The position numbers and the translations under genes were made by a program. Shown here piece by piece: positions 22,501-33,182 of a DNA stretch of 64,000 nucleotides (the first letter of the stretch is position 1; the number at the start of each line of letters is the position of its first letter). Below the pieces are notes generated by a model. It searched no databases, had not been told where the DNA came from, and saw nothing but the letters and a program-made list of their open reading frames with translations. Origin of the DNA: Acanthochlamys bracteata (lineage: Eukaryota > Streptophyta > Magnoliopsida > Pandanales > Velloziaceae); contig CM034130.1 in assembly GCA_019914995.1 (NCBI GenBank), forward strand, positions 3,658,001-3,722,000. The letters are read 5' to 3'.

Positions 22501-25500
22501 GTATGTATAGTATGCATCCGTCTCACCAGATAAGAGACCAGTACATGTTAGCATTAAGCTACCTAACTAGCATGTGACACAGTTATGAAGATAACAATAG
22601 TACTCAAATTCACATGATATTACAAGCAGCATAGAACTGCAATTTAATGGTTGTCCTCAAGCCTCATAACTGAAGCTTTTGCTGATTTGCAACTCTCGTA
22701 TCATGTCTTTGTTCCACCACAAACAACAGAATGTAAAACCTCTATTTCATACAGAAAGGTGTAAATAGCAGCATCCAATTGAGAAGAATGACAGACAAAC
22801 TGCAGAAACTAGGAACTGAAGTTTCAAATTTAAAAAAGCACTCACAGACAACATAAAGTTTGCTGGAAACTTAGAAATGCTTTTTTTTTCAACAAGCACA
22901 AAACTGAAGGCAAGATACGCCCTGATAATATTCCTTATCAGTAAGTCACCAGTAGAATTATAGTAGATATGAGCTATTCTAAGGGATCTAGCAACTTTAA
23001 TCTACAGAAACATCACATGTAAGGTACCCAGCAAGCTTTCCACCAAGATTAAAGGACCGATTTATGCAAGCTGGCAACCATCAGTTCAAGGCTAATTAGA
23101 CAACTAGTTGTCACCAGAAATTACCTCCTCTTCTAATAACCTCCTTCTATTTTCTTCCTCTTGAAGGCGTTCGTCTTCAAGAGCAGCCTCTCTTGCAGCA
23201 GCTTCTTCCATACGTTGCAGTTCAGCTTCTTCCATTGCCTTCAACTCTTTTTCTCTATCTGCTTGCAGTGAAGCAAGATATTCATCATCCTGGAGGTACG
23301 GAATTCCATGAATAAGTCACAAAAATTACAGGAAGAAGTTCACAGGCAAAAAGAAGTTGCAAAACCTGTTGCTCCCTCAACAATCTCTGTGCAGCTAAAT
23401 TGGGGGATGGTGGACGAGGTACATGAGAATATGTAGTTGCATTTCCACCTGGACTACCGTGTATCACTTGATGAGAAGGATAGGGATAATGATAGGCCGC
23501 CCCTTCAGGAAGCCCTCCAAACATTGCAGCCTCAAGCATTACAGCTTCATCATGCTCCTCCGAAGATAGTCCACCCCACTGACCCAAAAGAATAATGAAG
23601 TTAATACCTCTACTTTGTAATAATTTAATTAAATGGACAGATAGAGCATTTTGACACAAGTATTACTTCATTTGGAGGAAAGGCATGCCCATTATGTTGA
23701 GGACGAGGAACAGATGAATGAGGCGGACTTGCTGGAGGGCTTCCATTCACTGCTGTAGATTCTTCTATAAGCGTAGAATCAAGGTTCCCAGAGTGGTGCC
23801 TCATGCATGGCCAATCTGGTGCATCTGCGTCTTCATCTTCCTCTTGGATACGACCTTCTTTACCCAAACCAAATGCCTTTTCTGCAGGAATTCCTTGCCT
23901 CCAACAATTTAAAGAGACAAAAGAAGACATTCATATCAATAAAACAAATAAAAAGTCTGTCATAAACTTTCAAAGATAAAAAAAAAACATTAAAGAGAAA
24001 TTTTTTAACTTAGAACAATCAAGTCTAGCACAAAATAAGAGAAGGGAATACATACTATTAATTTATGTACTATTGCTAACCAATGAAATACCATAACATC
24101 CAGCTATTACTAATAGAACTATCTTTTACAAGCCATCCATCTATATATATCATAATTATAAAAAGTTAGTGAAAGTAGTTTGAGAAACATTGACAATGAA
24201 AAAGACAAAAAAGTAGTACAACTGGATACACAAAAGTGGAATCTTCCATATAAAATAAATCTTATATAAATACAATATTCATAAGAATTAGTGAACTAAA
24301 AAATGCAAAATTTACTGGAAAGGCAAATGAAAAAAGTATAAACTATATAGAATGTAAACCAAACATGTCAAGCTTTCAAAACTGGGGAGTAAATAATAGA
24401 TTATCTATAAGCTGAACTTCCTTAAAAAAAGACAAAGTTCTCAAATAAAGGATAATTGAAAAAGAAGTAAATGTTGGTGTGTAGCGGTTGCTGGAGGGTG
24501 GGCGGGCGGGGTGGACACAAAAAAGTATAGAATTTAATAAGTACAAAGACTTTTCGAATTTATAAGTCTCACTAGATACAAAGTAATAGTCATGTTTATC
24601 TAATCTTACATCAAGAAATAGAACAGTCATTTTTTAAAAAATAACAGGGGAAAAAGGGTTATAATAGCAGTTCATTTGATGAAAGAGTTTGTTAAACCAA
24701 ATTATTTAAACAATTATTCTTTAGCAATAGCCTGTCAACTGCACGGGTTACAAACTATTTCCAAAAGAATGCAAATGAGAGCAAATATGAACATCCTAGC
24801 AGGTCTATGTTTCATACAATTATACAACGAGTTGTATGTATAGTAAGAGATTATAGTCACCCTTCTTTTGCATCCTCAAAACTTTCATACAGGATGCTTG
24901 ACACCTCGCCGTTATGTTTACATAGCATTTCAGTATATGAATATTATCCATCATCTATCAGCATTAAAAATGCTACAGTTGCAGCACTCTTCTAATTGAT
25001 ATCATGTTTAATGTAAGGAAACTGTAGGCCCTTTTCAAGAGCTTAAATTGGAGAATTTTCAGAAAGAAAAGCACAAACAAAACAAGCAAAGCTAGTGTAA
25101 AATCCACCTGCAAATGACATAATGAGAGTCTAACATGAAAAGTAGTATGACTACCAGTGTGAAATGTCATATTACAAAAGACATTCTACCCTCATATCGC
25201 CTACATGAAATGCCCGAAACACAAAATCACAGTGCTTGCAAATTGATAAGAGAATAAAGTACAGAGAAAGAAACAGCTACGAACAAGTTTAGAATGCTAC
25301 TCTCTTTTTATACATTAGGGAAAGACAGTTAATGGAGCGAAAAGGGGATAAACTGACAAATAGAAAACAGAATTGCACTGTCACAACACATAACTAATGT
25401 GGGATATAAGTGCAGTATAACAACTCATGTGTAGCATGCATAGAAACATCGATGTAAACACTCACACAGCTAGTCATCTATGTGTCTGCATCTGCGATAT

Positions 25501-28500
25501 TATGGTGATTATGCTAGATATGTCCTACACATATAATTTTACTGTTTGATATATCCAAATACGACAATGTGGCATTAGAAAAGAAATCAATTCTGATTGG
25601 CCAACCAGAAAGGATGTCACTCAACAGATGTAAAGAGAAGTGTTCTTTCACTTAACAATAAAGAAAACTAGATTGTTTATCTATTTTATTAAACAAATAA
25701 CTCCGCCTATGTTTTACAATATCCGGTCCCAAGCCCGGATAAAGGAGAAGGGTTGAGGTAAGTTGATAGTGACATAAAACTTTTGTCAATTCAAATAACA
25801 TGAAATCCAGTTAATCCAAATTCCGTTGAGGCGTACACTGCTGGCATCTCGTTCCACCGAAGCCTGGATGTAGTGAAAAATGAGCAAGAGTTGCTAGGGC
25901 GCGCGACGAAAGGCACGCGATATCTCAATGTCTAGGGGTGTCAACAAATAAGCAAAAGTTACCGCATCTAGTGGAGGAAAGTGGCTAAAAATTAGTCCAT
26001 GACACTAGTATTAAGATAGAAACTTGAATATTGGAACGTTGACAGGTAAATCTTTAAAATTGGTTGAGGTAATGCGTAGAAGAAAAGTTAGCATTGCTTG
26101 CATACAAGAAGTTAAGTGAGTGGTGAGAAGGCAAGAGAAATAGAAAACACGGGTTATAAACTTTAGTATATAGGTAATGTGAAGAACAAGAATAATGTAG
26201 GAATTCTCATTGAAATAGGTCTACATAAAATGAGGTTGTTGAGATTGAACAGGTTGGAGATAAGATTATCTTGGCTAGACTACTTAGAAGCAGAGTCGGT
26301 TACGATTTTTCGTGCTTATGCCCCTCAAATAGGACTAAATATGGCCTCAAAATAATAATTTTGGGACTATATGAATAGGTTAATATAGACAATTCCTAAA
26401 CAGGATAAAATCTTTATTGGAGTTTACTTAAATGATCACGTCAGAAAAGTTTGGAGCCATTTAGATCAAGTGAACATTACTTGGTTAACAAACTTATTTG
26501 AATGTTATTTTAAAGAATATAGAGATGTCAGATGGATGGAGAGAAAGTACTCTAATGCCTATTTATAAATATAAGGAGATATTCAAGATTCTACGAATTA
26601 TAGAAGAATCAAACTCATGAACCATAGATTAAGATGTAAGTCAAAGATTGCATATAATTAATTTGATTTTATGCAATAGAGATCTACTATGGAAGCAACT
26701 TATCTACTTAGGAGATTGATTGAACAATATAGCAAAAAAACAAAAAGCAAAAACTACATATGATTTTTATAGATTTAGAAAAAAACATACGATAGGGTGC
26801 CTATAGAAGTGTTATGGTGGGTGTTAAAAAGAAAAAATATACCTAATACATATGCAAAGATCATTAAGAATATGTACGATGGATTAGATACTCGAGTACA
26901 CTGTGATGGTAATATTAGTAGAGAGTTTTCTATTATTATAGATTTACATCAATGTTGGGTTTTAAGTTCTTACCTATTTGTCTTAATAATGAATGAACTC
27001 GCTCGACATGTTTAGGACAAAGTACTATGGTGTATGTTATTTATCGATGACACGGTTTTAGTTAAGAAAAATTAAACTATAAATTGAAATGTCGAAAGAG
27101 TGCCTTAAAATCTAAGATTTTCAAAATAGTACTAACGCATAATACATACATTATCATTTTAGTAAAAATAAGATGATGACAATACATTACCCCAGAGTGA
27201 TAGTTTTAAATATCTAAATTTGATTATTCATAAGGAAGGAAAAACTGAAAACGATGTTATGCATAGGACTAAAACAGAATGGATGAAGTAGCATGTGCTA
27301 TCAAAATTTTATGTGATAAGAAAAATCCTCTAAAACTAAAGAGTAAGTTTTATAGAATATCATTCAGCCTGCAATATTATATGGCAGTAAGTGCTGGACT
27401 ATTAAAGGTCAATATATACATATGATAAACGTAACAGAAATGAGGATGTTAAGATGAATATTTAGGTATACAAAAATGGACGAAATATGAAATGAAAATA
27501 TATGCCAATAAACAGTTATTGTGCTGATTGAGGGCAAATTAAGAGAATATAGGCTTAAATGATTTGGACATGTCTTGCACAAACTAAAGGATACTGTAGA
27601 GTATAAGAGTGATGGGATTATATTGGAACACTTCAGAAAAACAGGATAGACCAAAATTAACTTCAGCTAGGGTGGTGGTGAAAAATTTTAAACAATTGAA
27701 TCTTTCGCTGAATCTGGTTTATAATCGAACGGAACGGAAAAAAAGAGAATGATGTAGCCCACCCCACTCAAGTGAAATAAAAGCTTACTTTGTTCTTATT
27801 TTGTTATTTTATTAACAAAATGATAGAGAAGAATCTTCACATTAAAAGAGATTTGCAATAACTCCAAAACGAGCTAAATAATCTACCTGTCAAAAGCAGC
27901 TTACTAATCACTATAACTTTAAATGCTGCAAGTTGATAGCAGAAGACCATTCTTTTAGGGGAAATCGGATCTATTCTACAGGATCGCCTATTTAGTGAAG
28001 CATAGATTCATCATGACTATCTCATAGAAATAAAATGTTTTTTATAGGGCAAATTTAAAATGTCAAATATCCTAAAATGGACAATGAAGATTCCTTAAGT
28101 TCAGAATTCCTAGTCACCAAAATAGGATGTTCTGAAACTCCAAGGATGTATAGTGAATCTACATATAATCTATTAAGTTTTTAACAGAAATTATTTGACT
28201 AGATATTCATGATCAAGTTTTGAATGCAACTTAGGTACCATACAATGATAATAAGATAGATATTCACCTTCCATCAGCTGTAGTCATACTTTTCACCTCT
28301 TCTAATTCCATGTTTGAGAAATTTGATGGACTCTTCTTCCCAATCTGCTTCCCCTTCTCTCTGAGTGCTCTTTCTTGCTCTACAGTCTGAGATAAAAGAG
28401 AATGAAGCTGGACAAAGACATAAGTAGATAAATCATGACAATAAAAAATCCACCAAAATGAACCTTAAGAGACAAAGAAACTGCTTGGGCGAGCTCGACA

Positions 28501-31500
28501 TCATCTGAAGAAGAAGGCTGTACACTAAATTGATGAAAAGACGATGGCTGCAAAATAAAATATCAAGGTCAACAATTACCAAATACATGAATAATATAAC
28601 AATAATAATAACTAATAATAATAATAATCATAAAACTCTTCAATATAAGATAAATACATCACGGACAACAACCTGTGCCTTCAAATACTCCTCGGCATCC
28701 TGTTTTGAAGCTTCAATAGCAGCACGGATCATTTCCTCTTCTATATCATTACTATTGTAATCTGTGTCATCAATTAATGGAGCAATGCTTGGTCCAGGAC
28801 GTCTTGTAAGTGGAAGATCATCATTAGAATCATCATTTAGATCCACTATCTGGGATGAATGGCTGGCAAGACCACTTGGAAGATCATCATTGACATCATC
28901 ATCAATAATAACTGTTCCATGGGATTCTTGTCCCATTGCAGTTACACTTCCAGAAACATCCTCAATGATGGGCCGATGTCCAGAAGAACCAGTACCAATG
29001 TCATCATCCTTGACTTCTATAGGAACCTCTCTGACCTCCTTAGGATAAGAAACACGAGCACCGGAGGTAAGAAAGTCAGATGCACCTATCCCATTGAGAA
29101 AAGATCTGCGAAAATGTGTATCTAGAAGAGAGAATGGGTTCAAATCTCGAGTAGCTGATAATAGTGGACTAACAGGGTGCGCATGTGGAATATCAATTGG
29201 CTCGTCTATGTTCATAAAATCATCTTGAGGTGCATGAGCGGATGAGACATGTGCACTGGCGAAAAGCTTGAGATATTAGTGTATAAGTATATTGAGGTGG
29301 TAATTAAAAGAAGTCATCATACCAAAGCGATTGTTACAACTACACAAACTAAATTCAACCTTCTACTTACCTAGTCCTTTCTCCATCATTGAAATGTGCA
29401 TAAACAGCTGCATTCAAATCCCCACTGTGTTCCTGTATTTAATTTAAACAAGATGTGGCTCATCCAGGAAAATAAGGCAACAATGATGAATAGGAACTGT
29501 TAAACTTAGCAACAAAGCCCTACAACGCTCAGATTTACATAGAAAATAACGCAACTGAAGCATATTCGTAATGTTGCACAGGACATAAAACCACTTCCGC
29601 ATTGCTTGGCACTTCTGTTGCAACAAGAAAAAATAATTGGTGCACAGAGGCACTTGTAGACAAGAATCTTGCAACTCATCATAACTACATCCTTATATGC
29701 CAAGAGACATATTTACAATAACCAACCTTACAACAGCCCCATAGACATGCTTATTTTATGATCATGCAAAACAAAGCAACCATTTTTCTTAGCAGCATTC
29801 TCATTTCTAGACGCATAACAGAAATCATAACTAACAAATCCAACAAAGCTAAGTAGACATTTCTTCAGTAAACGTTCACGTTAAGAAGAGCTCCTGAAGA
29901 ACTCATATGTCAATTTTATCAAAATCAATGCTTCGCTTATCAATGATGTAAGTTGCATTCACTTATCAATTAGTAGACATAATCAAGTAATCAACCTACT
30001 CCATAGCACATATCATTAGATTATACTTGAGTATTTTGTTGAATACATAGTGTACAAATAAATAAATTGCGCGACGGCCATATGTTTTAATAAAGACTGT
30101 TTACAACATAGCAAGGTAATGTGGGCTATAAAATATCATAGGTAGTCCATTACCACAACACATATCTTTAGCAATTACATATTAGCAAAAGACCAACTAA
30201 ATTCATATCCCTCAAGTAATTAGAGCATTAAATAGAGATCATATACAGTAAAGCAGAGGGTGGATTTTTTAAATCAGTTTCCCAGTCTATAGAGCTTATA
30301 TCATGTCTATGGCAATTCAGATGTTAAAATACCAAAAGGCATTAAATGACAACAAGAGAAAACATCCAGGTTTCACCGTCCTACATGGGGTTAGCTACAA
30401 GCATCGTTGCAAGCAATTATGCTTTGGTGATTACATTCTTCAGCAAATTATTAATTGAGAGATCCTTTTAGGAAGAGTTCCCATCCAGGTTCTTAAAGCC
30501 TTCGTCTACCATTTCAATTTGTGATAATACAAGCATTTAACATTAAATATGTCTCAATATCACCTGTCTAACCAATCTCAAATGAGTTCCTCATCTTAGT
30601 ATTAAACAGTCCCACCCAGCTTTCACTCAAAAGCAGACACTTCAAGCTGTGTCATTTCTCATGTGTATTTACACGTCAATCACAAAGTTTCCACTATACC
30701 TAACTGTTCCTGTGTACTTGAATATCCTAATATCCCCATGAAGCATATGCAGTCTTATTTAATTCCAATCTAAGTTCAACTAAATTCACCAATCACTTAA
30801 GGTACACTTCCAACTTCAGACAAGCAACTTAAATCCTATATATAATTTTCAGAAATATCCTTAACAATATGCAGTTTAGATCCGAGGTATCTGAAAATAT
30901 CAACTTTTTTGTGTAATCTAGCATCTATGCAATTCAAGGTATCTCTCTTGAATTGCATGACGATGACAAAAATTTATGAGCTACCTGTACTCAATATCAC
31001 TGTGAAAATATTGATAATAAGAAATAGATGCAGAAATATGTAGGCCTCCTCCTGTCTTAAGATGGCTATATTCAAAATCCTATCTTCAGCCTATAACAGT
31101 ACTTCATCCTAAGAGGCCTTATTCTAAATAAGTATCCATGCCAGTGGATCAACATCCAACTCCTAATTTGTCCAATCTCTCCTGCACAAACTCTTACATA
31201 TCGCCTATTGAAAATTCTCTTCCAAAGAAGTATACCTCAAAAGGCATGGCATTGATTGAACATTTGTAGGTTCAATTCCTGCCCAATGGGAACGTGTTCA
31301 ATAAATCTATTGTAATTGGCTTCAAGTCCCCTGTAGTCTCAGTTCAATCCATCAGAATTAGGAACTTAAACAACTCATTTAGCCGTATTCCGTTACTCAA
31401 CCAATTCCTAAAGTTGAATCCATAAATAATAAACTTACCCAGACCAATGTTCAGGATTTTCCACAAAATTGTTTCAAAGTCTTGTCAAATAAAATACACA

Positions 31501-31712
31501 AGTTCTCACTACACCAAGCTCTGAGCTCTTTCCTAATTCCTAATCAAACCATACTTCAAGAACTTAACCGAGCAACGATCGACCAAAAAATACAAGAAAA
31601 AGAACAAAATACGTTGAGAAATAATTACCTCGAGCTTTTGAACGGCGACAGATTCTGAAGCACCGGTTATACTCATGAACGTCTCGATCGCCTCCTGCGG
31701 TGGCCGGGCCAT
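19587..31712 (-). CDS. PUX8: Plant UBX domain protein, PUX8-like (UBA-UIM-UBX adaptor)
   Basis: Eleven exons, minus strand: 31712-31629, 29432-29371, 29255-28673, 28547-28464, 28386-28268, 23898-23667, 23578-23366, 23289-23125, 20897-20754, 20668-20612, 19694-19587. All introns are GT-AG and phases close exactly: 1851 nt, 616 aa. A UBA-like domain is at residues 3-48 ([28 protein letters not shown]). Two ubiquitin-interacting motifs follow, near 221-236 ([17 protein letters not shown]) and 258-271 ([14 protein letters not shown]), then an acidic/Pro linker, a Glu/Arg-rich coiled coil at 460-514 and a C-terminal UBX domain at about 535-616 with PYPRR in the position of the FPR loop. By family knowledge UBX proteins dock on CDC48/p97 and bring it ubiquitylated clients. 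The gene is stretched by LINE insertions in its introns. Confidence 0.93.
21090..22330 (-). mobile_element. RTE-type LINE fragment in a PUX8 intron, same strand as the gene
   Basis: Lies in the intron between 23124 and 20898. On the minus strand around 21905-21870 it reads [11 protein letters not shown], the catalytic (Y/F)ADD motif of reverse transcriptase. The 3' end carries ATGGGGTAAGCTACATGAA, close to the 'GGGTCGGCTACATGAA' tail of a common plant LINE family, preceded by an AACAATAACAACAA tract. Frameshifts and stops are abundant, so it is dead. The family assignment rests on the RT motif and tail only. Confidence 0.72.
25740..27770 (+). mobile_element. RTE-type LINE fragment in a PUX8 intron, opposite strand
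   Basis: Lies in the 4.4-kb intron between 28267 and 23899. Plus-strand frames give an endonuclease start near 26024 ([26 protein letters not shown]), then RT around 26780-27075: [16 protein letters not shown]..., [21 protein letters not shown], and [12 protein letters not shown] where FADD has become FIDD. The second catalytic Asp is retained but the Ala is lost. Many stops and shifts separate the pieces. Confidence 0.78.
30360..30980 (-). mobile_element. Possible LINE 3' remnant in PUX8 intron 1
   Basis: ACATGGGGTTAGCTACAAGC at 30381-30400 resembles the 3' tail seen at 21140-21160. Downstream text is compatible with an eroded reverse-strand LINE, for example AAAATATCAACTTTTTTGTG near 30895, but no RT motif is visible. 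The remainder of intron 1 (29433-31628) is ordinary AT-rich intron. Confidence 0.35.
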
Positions 31713-32221
31713 TGATGAAAGCAAGCAGTAGCAATTAACGAGTTTGAAAAAAAAAATTGCAATCGACCCTTTTAAGTTATTGCAGCGGGAGAATTGGGAG
31801 GACAAGAAAGAGAGTTGATTCGTCAGGTGGATGGTTTAATTTTGTTTGCTTTGGATTTGTTTCCGAAGGCTTCGAATGAGCTCGACCATTTTTTTGGATT
31901 TTGGCCGGCGATAAAAAGCAACATTATTACTTGCGTTCTAAGACAAGAATGTAGTACAAGCAGTGGAGCAGAGTAATCCGAACCATTGGATGAATATTAA
32001 CGGCTAGGATTATTATTTAGTTGGTTTGGTTGTGTTGAGCACGTGATGATGACCGGGTTAACACTCGTTAACGACCAAAGGTACAGTAGCACATCATTCA
32101 AATCGAAGATAAAACATTTCACGTTCGGGAGAGTGATTAAAGTTTTCTCTGTAAATTTATTTTAAAACGTTTTTAAAAATAATTTTAATTTTATTTACTC
32201 TAAAATTAAGAATATATATAT
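31713..32221. other. Probable promoter region of PUX8
   Basis: Sequence just upstream of the minus-strand start. It is moderately GC for about 300 bp and then AT-rich. No TATA box could be placed confidently. Confidence 0.4.
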
Positions 32222-32357
32222 ATAATGTTGGATGTGCGCACGCTCTGTATGCACATCGTGCACACCATATAGGAGCCGTCAAATCATCATCCGACGGCTC
32301 ATATTTGTGCTCCCACAAGCACATTTATAGGAGCACTATTAGGCGCGTAACATCGAC

Positions 32358-32388
<31 letters not shown>
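32222..32388. repeat. Short hairpin element embedded between TA repeats
   Basis: Between TA runs at 32211-32224 and 32360-32388. It contains GGAGCCGTC and GACGGCTC as a short stem around 32272-32303, plus GTGCGCAC and TGTGCACAC-like words. The right border AACATCGACCCATATATA also occurs at 10277 next to foldback copy 1, linking the two. Confidence 0.5.
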
Positions 32389-32391
<3 letters not shown>

Positions 32392-32779
32392 AGAGATATG
32401 GGTATTTTTTCCTTAACGGTACTCGCGAGGCACTCTTTTTTCGGTTTCTAGACGGAGTGACTCTAAATTTAATCAACCGTTGAATATGAAGAACTATGAG
32501 TTAGAAACATACTAATAAAATTTCAGTACAATCGGACCACGAATTCACCTTCATTCGATACTTGATCAAGATGATAAAAAGTAAGAAATTTTAAAATATA
32601 TATATGTTGCATTATTTCTATCTCTTGATCAAATAAATGGATGGAGGTGAATTCTTGGTCCGATTGCGCTGAAATTTTATTGGTAGGTTTCAACTCATAG
32701 TTCTACATATCCAACGGTGAAGATTGGATTTAGAGATCACTCCGGCTATAAATCGGAAAGGGAGTGCCTCTATCCCTCA
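32389..32779. mobile_element. Foldback element, TA-flanked, best-preserved copy
   Basis: TA runs lie on both sides (32360-32388 and 32779-32797). The two arms of about 180 bp are strong reverse complements. The left arm has GGCACTC, CCGTTGAATATG, GAACTATGAGTT, AAATTTCAGTACAATCGGAC and CACGAATTCACC; the right arm has GGTGAATTC, GGTCCGATTGCGCTGAAATTT, AACTCATAG, CATATCCAACGG and GGGAGTGCC. There is no coding capacity. Confidence 0.82.
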
Positions 32780-32855
32780 TATATATATATATATATCGCT
32801 ACTCTCGTGCCGCTCCCGCGATCGCCTCTTCGGAGCTGGCAATTATCAATTTCCA

Positions 32856-33182
32856 ATGAAATTCCTTACCTATATCATCTTCTTCCTTCTGTTTTTTTTA
32901 ATTTCTCTCACAATTGCTTCTTTCTCGCAGCCAATTGAAGTCCTATCCGCCGCCGAAAAATTTCAAACACCGGCCGACAGTCATCAATTCGTGCCCATAT
33001 TCATTTTATGTCTTCTCCTCCTTATTTTCCTACAATTTCATCAATTACTATTACGAGCACCTTCAAAGCCGATCATCGTGGTCGGAACAATTCTTAGCTT
33101 TTGGTTCTTGAATGTGCAACCAATTACTTGTATTATTATGTATTTCAATGTTTACCTATATTATTTATTAAATTTTGAATAG
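32856..33182 (+). CDS. Hypothetical 108-aa hydrophobic protein, doubtful
   Basis: The ATG at 32856 opens a frame with an N-terminal hydrophobic run (LTYIIFFLLFFLISLTIASF) like a signal peptide or anchor, then a polar stretch (AAEKFQTPADS), then two further hydrophobic segments. The local DNA (32800-33110) is richer in GC than its surroundings, which argues for something more than intergenic drift. TTTCTCGCAG at 32922-32931 could instead be a splice acceptor. I recognise no family. It may be a chance frame or part of an unseen repeat. Confidence 0.2.
   Translation: MKFLTYIIFFLLFFLISLTIASFSQPIEVLSAAEKFQTPADSHQFVPIFILCLLLLIFLQFHQLLLRAPSKPIIVVGTILSFWFLNVQPITCIIMYFNVYLYYLLNFE

Noticed and set aside
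24376..24630. 84-codon minus-strand frame inside a PUX8 intron
   Set aside because: AT-rich intron sequence with no recognisable motif and no splice support.
28640..29215. Treating this open frame as an independent protein
   Set aside because: It is the third exon of the PUX8-like gene; splice sites and phase join it to the UBA and UBX exons.
31250..31300. GGTTCAATTCCTGCC, resembling a tRNA T-arm (B box)
   Set aside because: No acceptor, D or anticodon stems could be formed around it.
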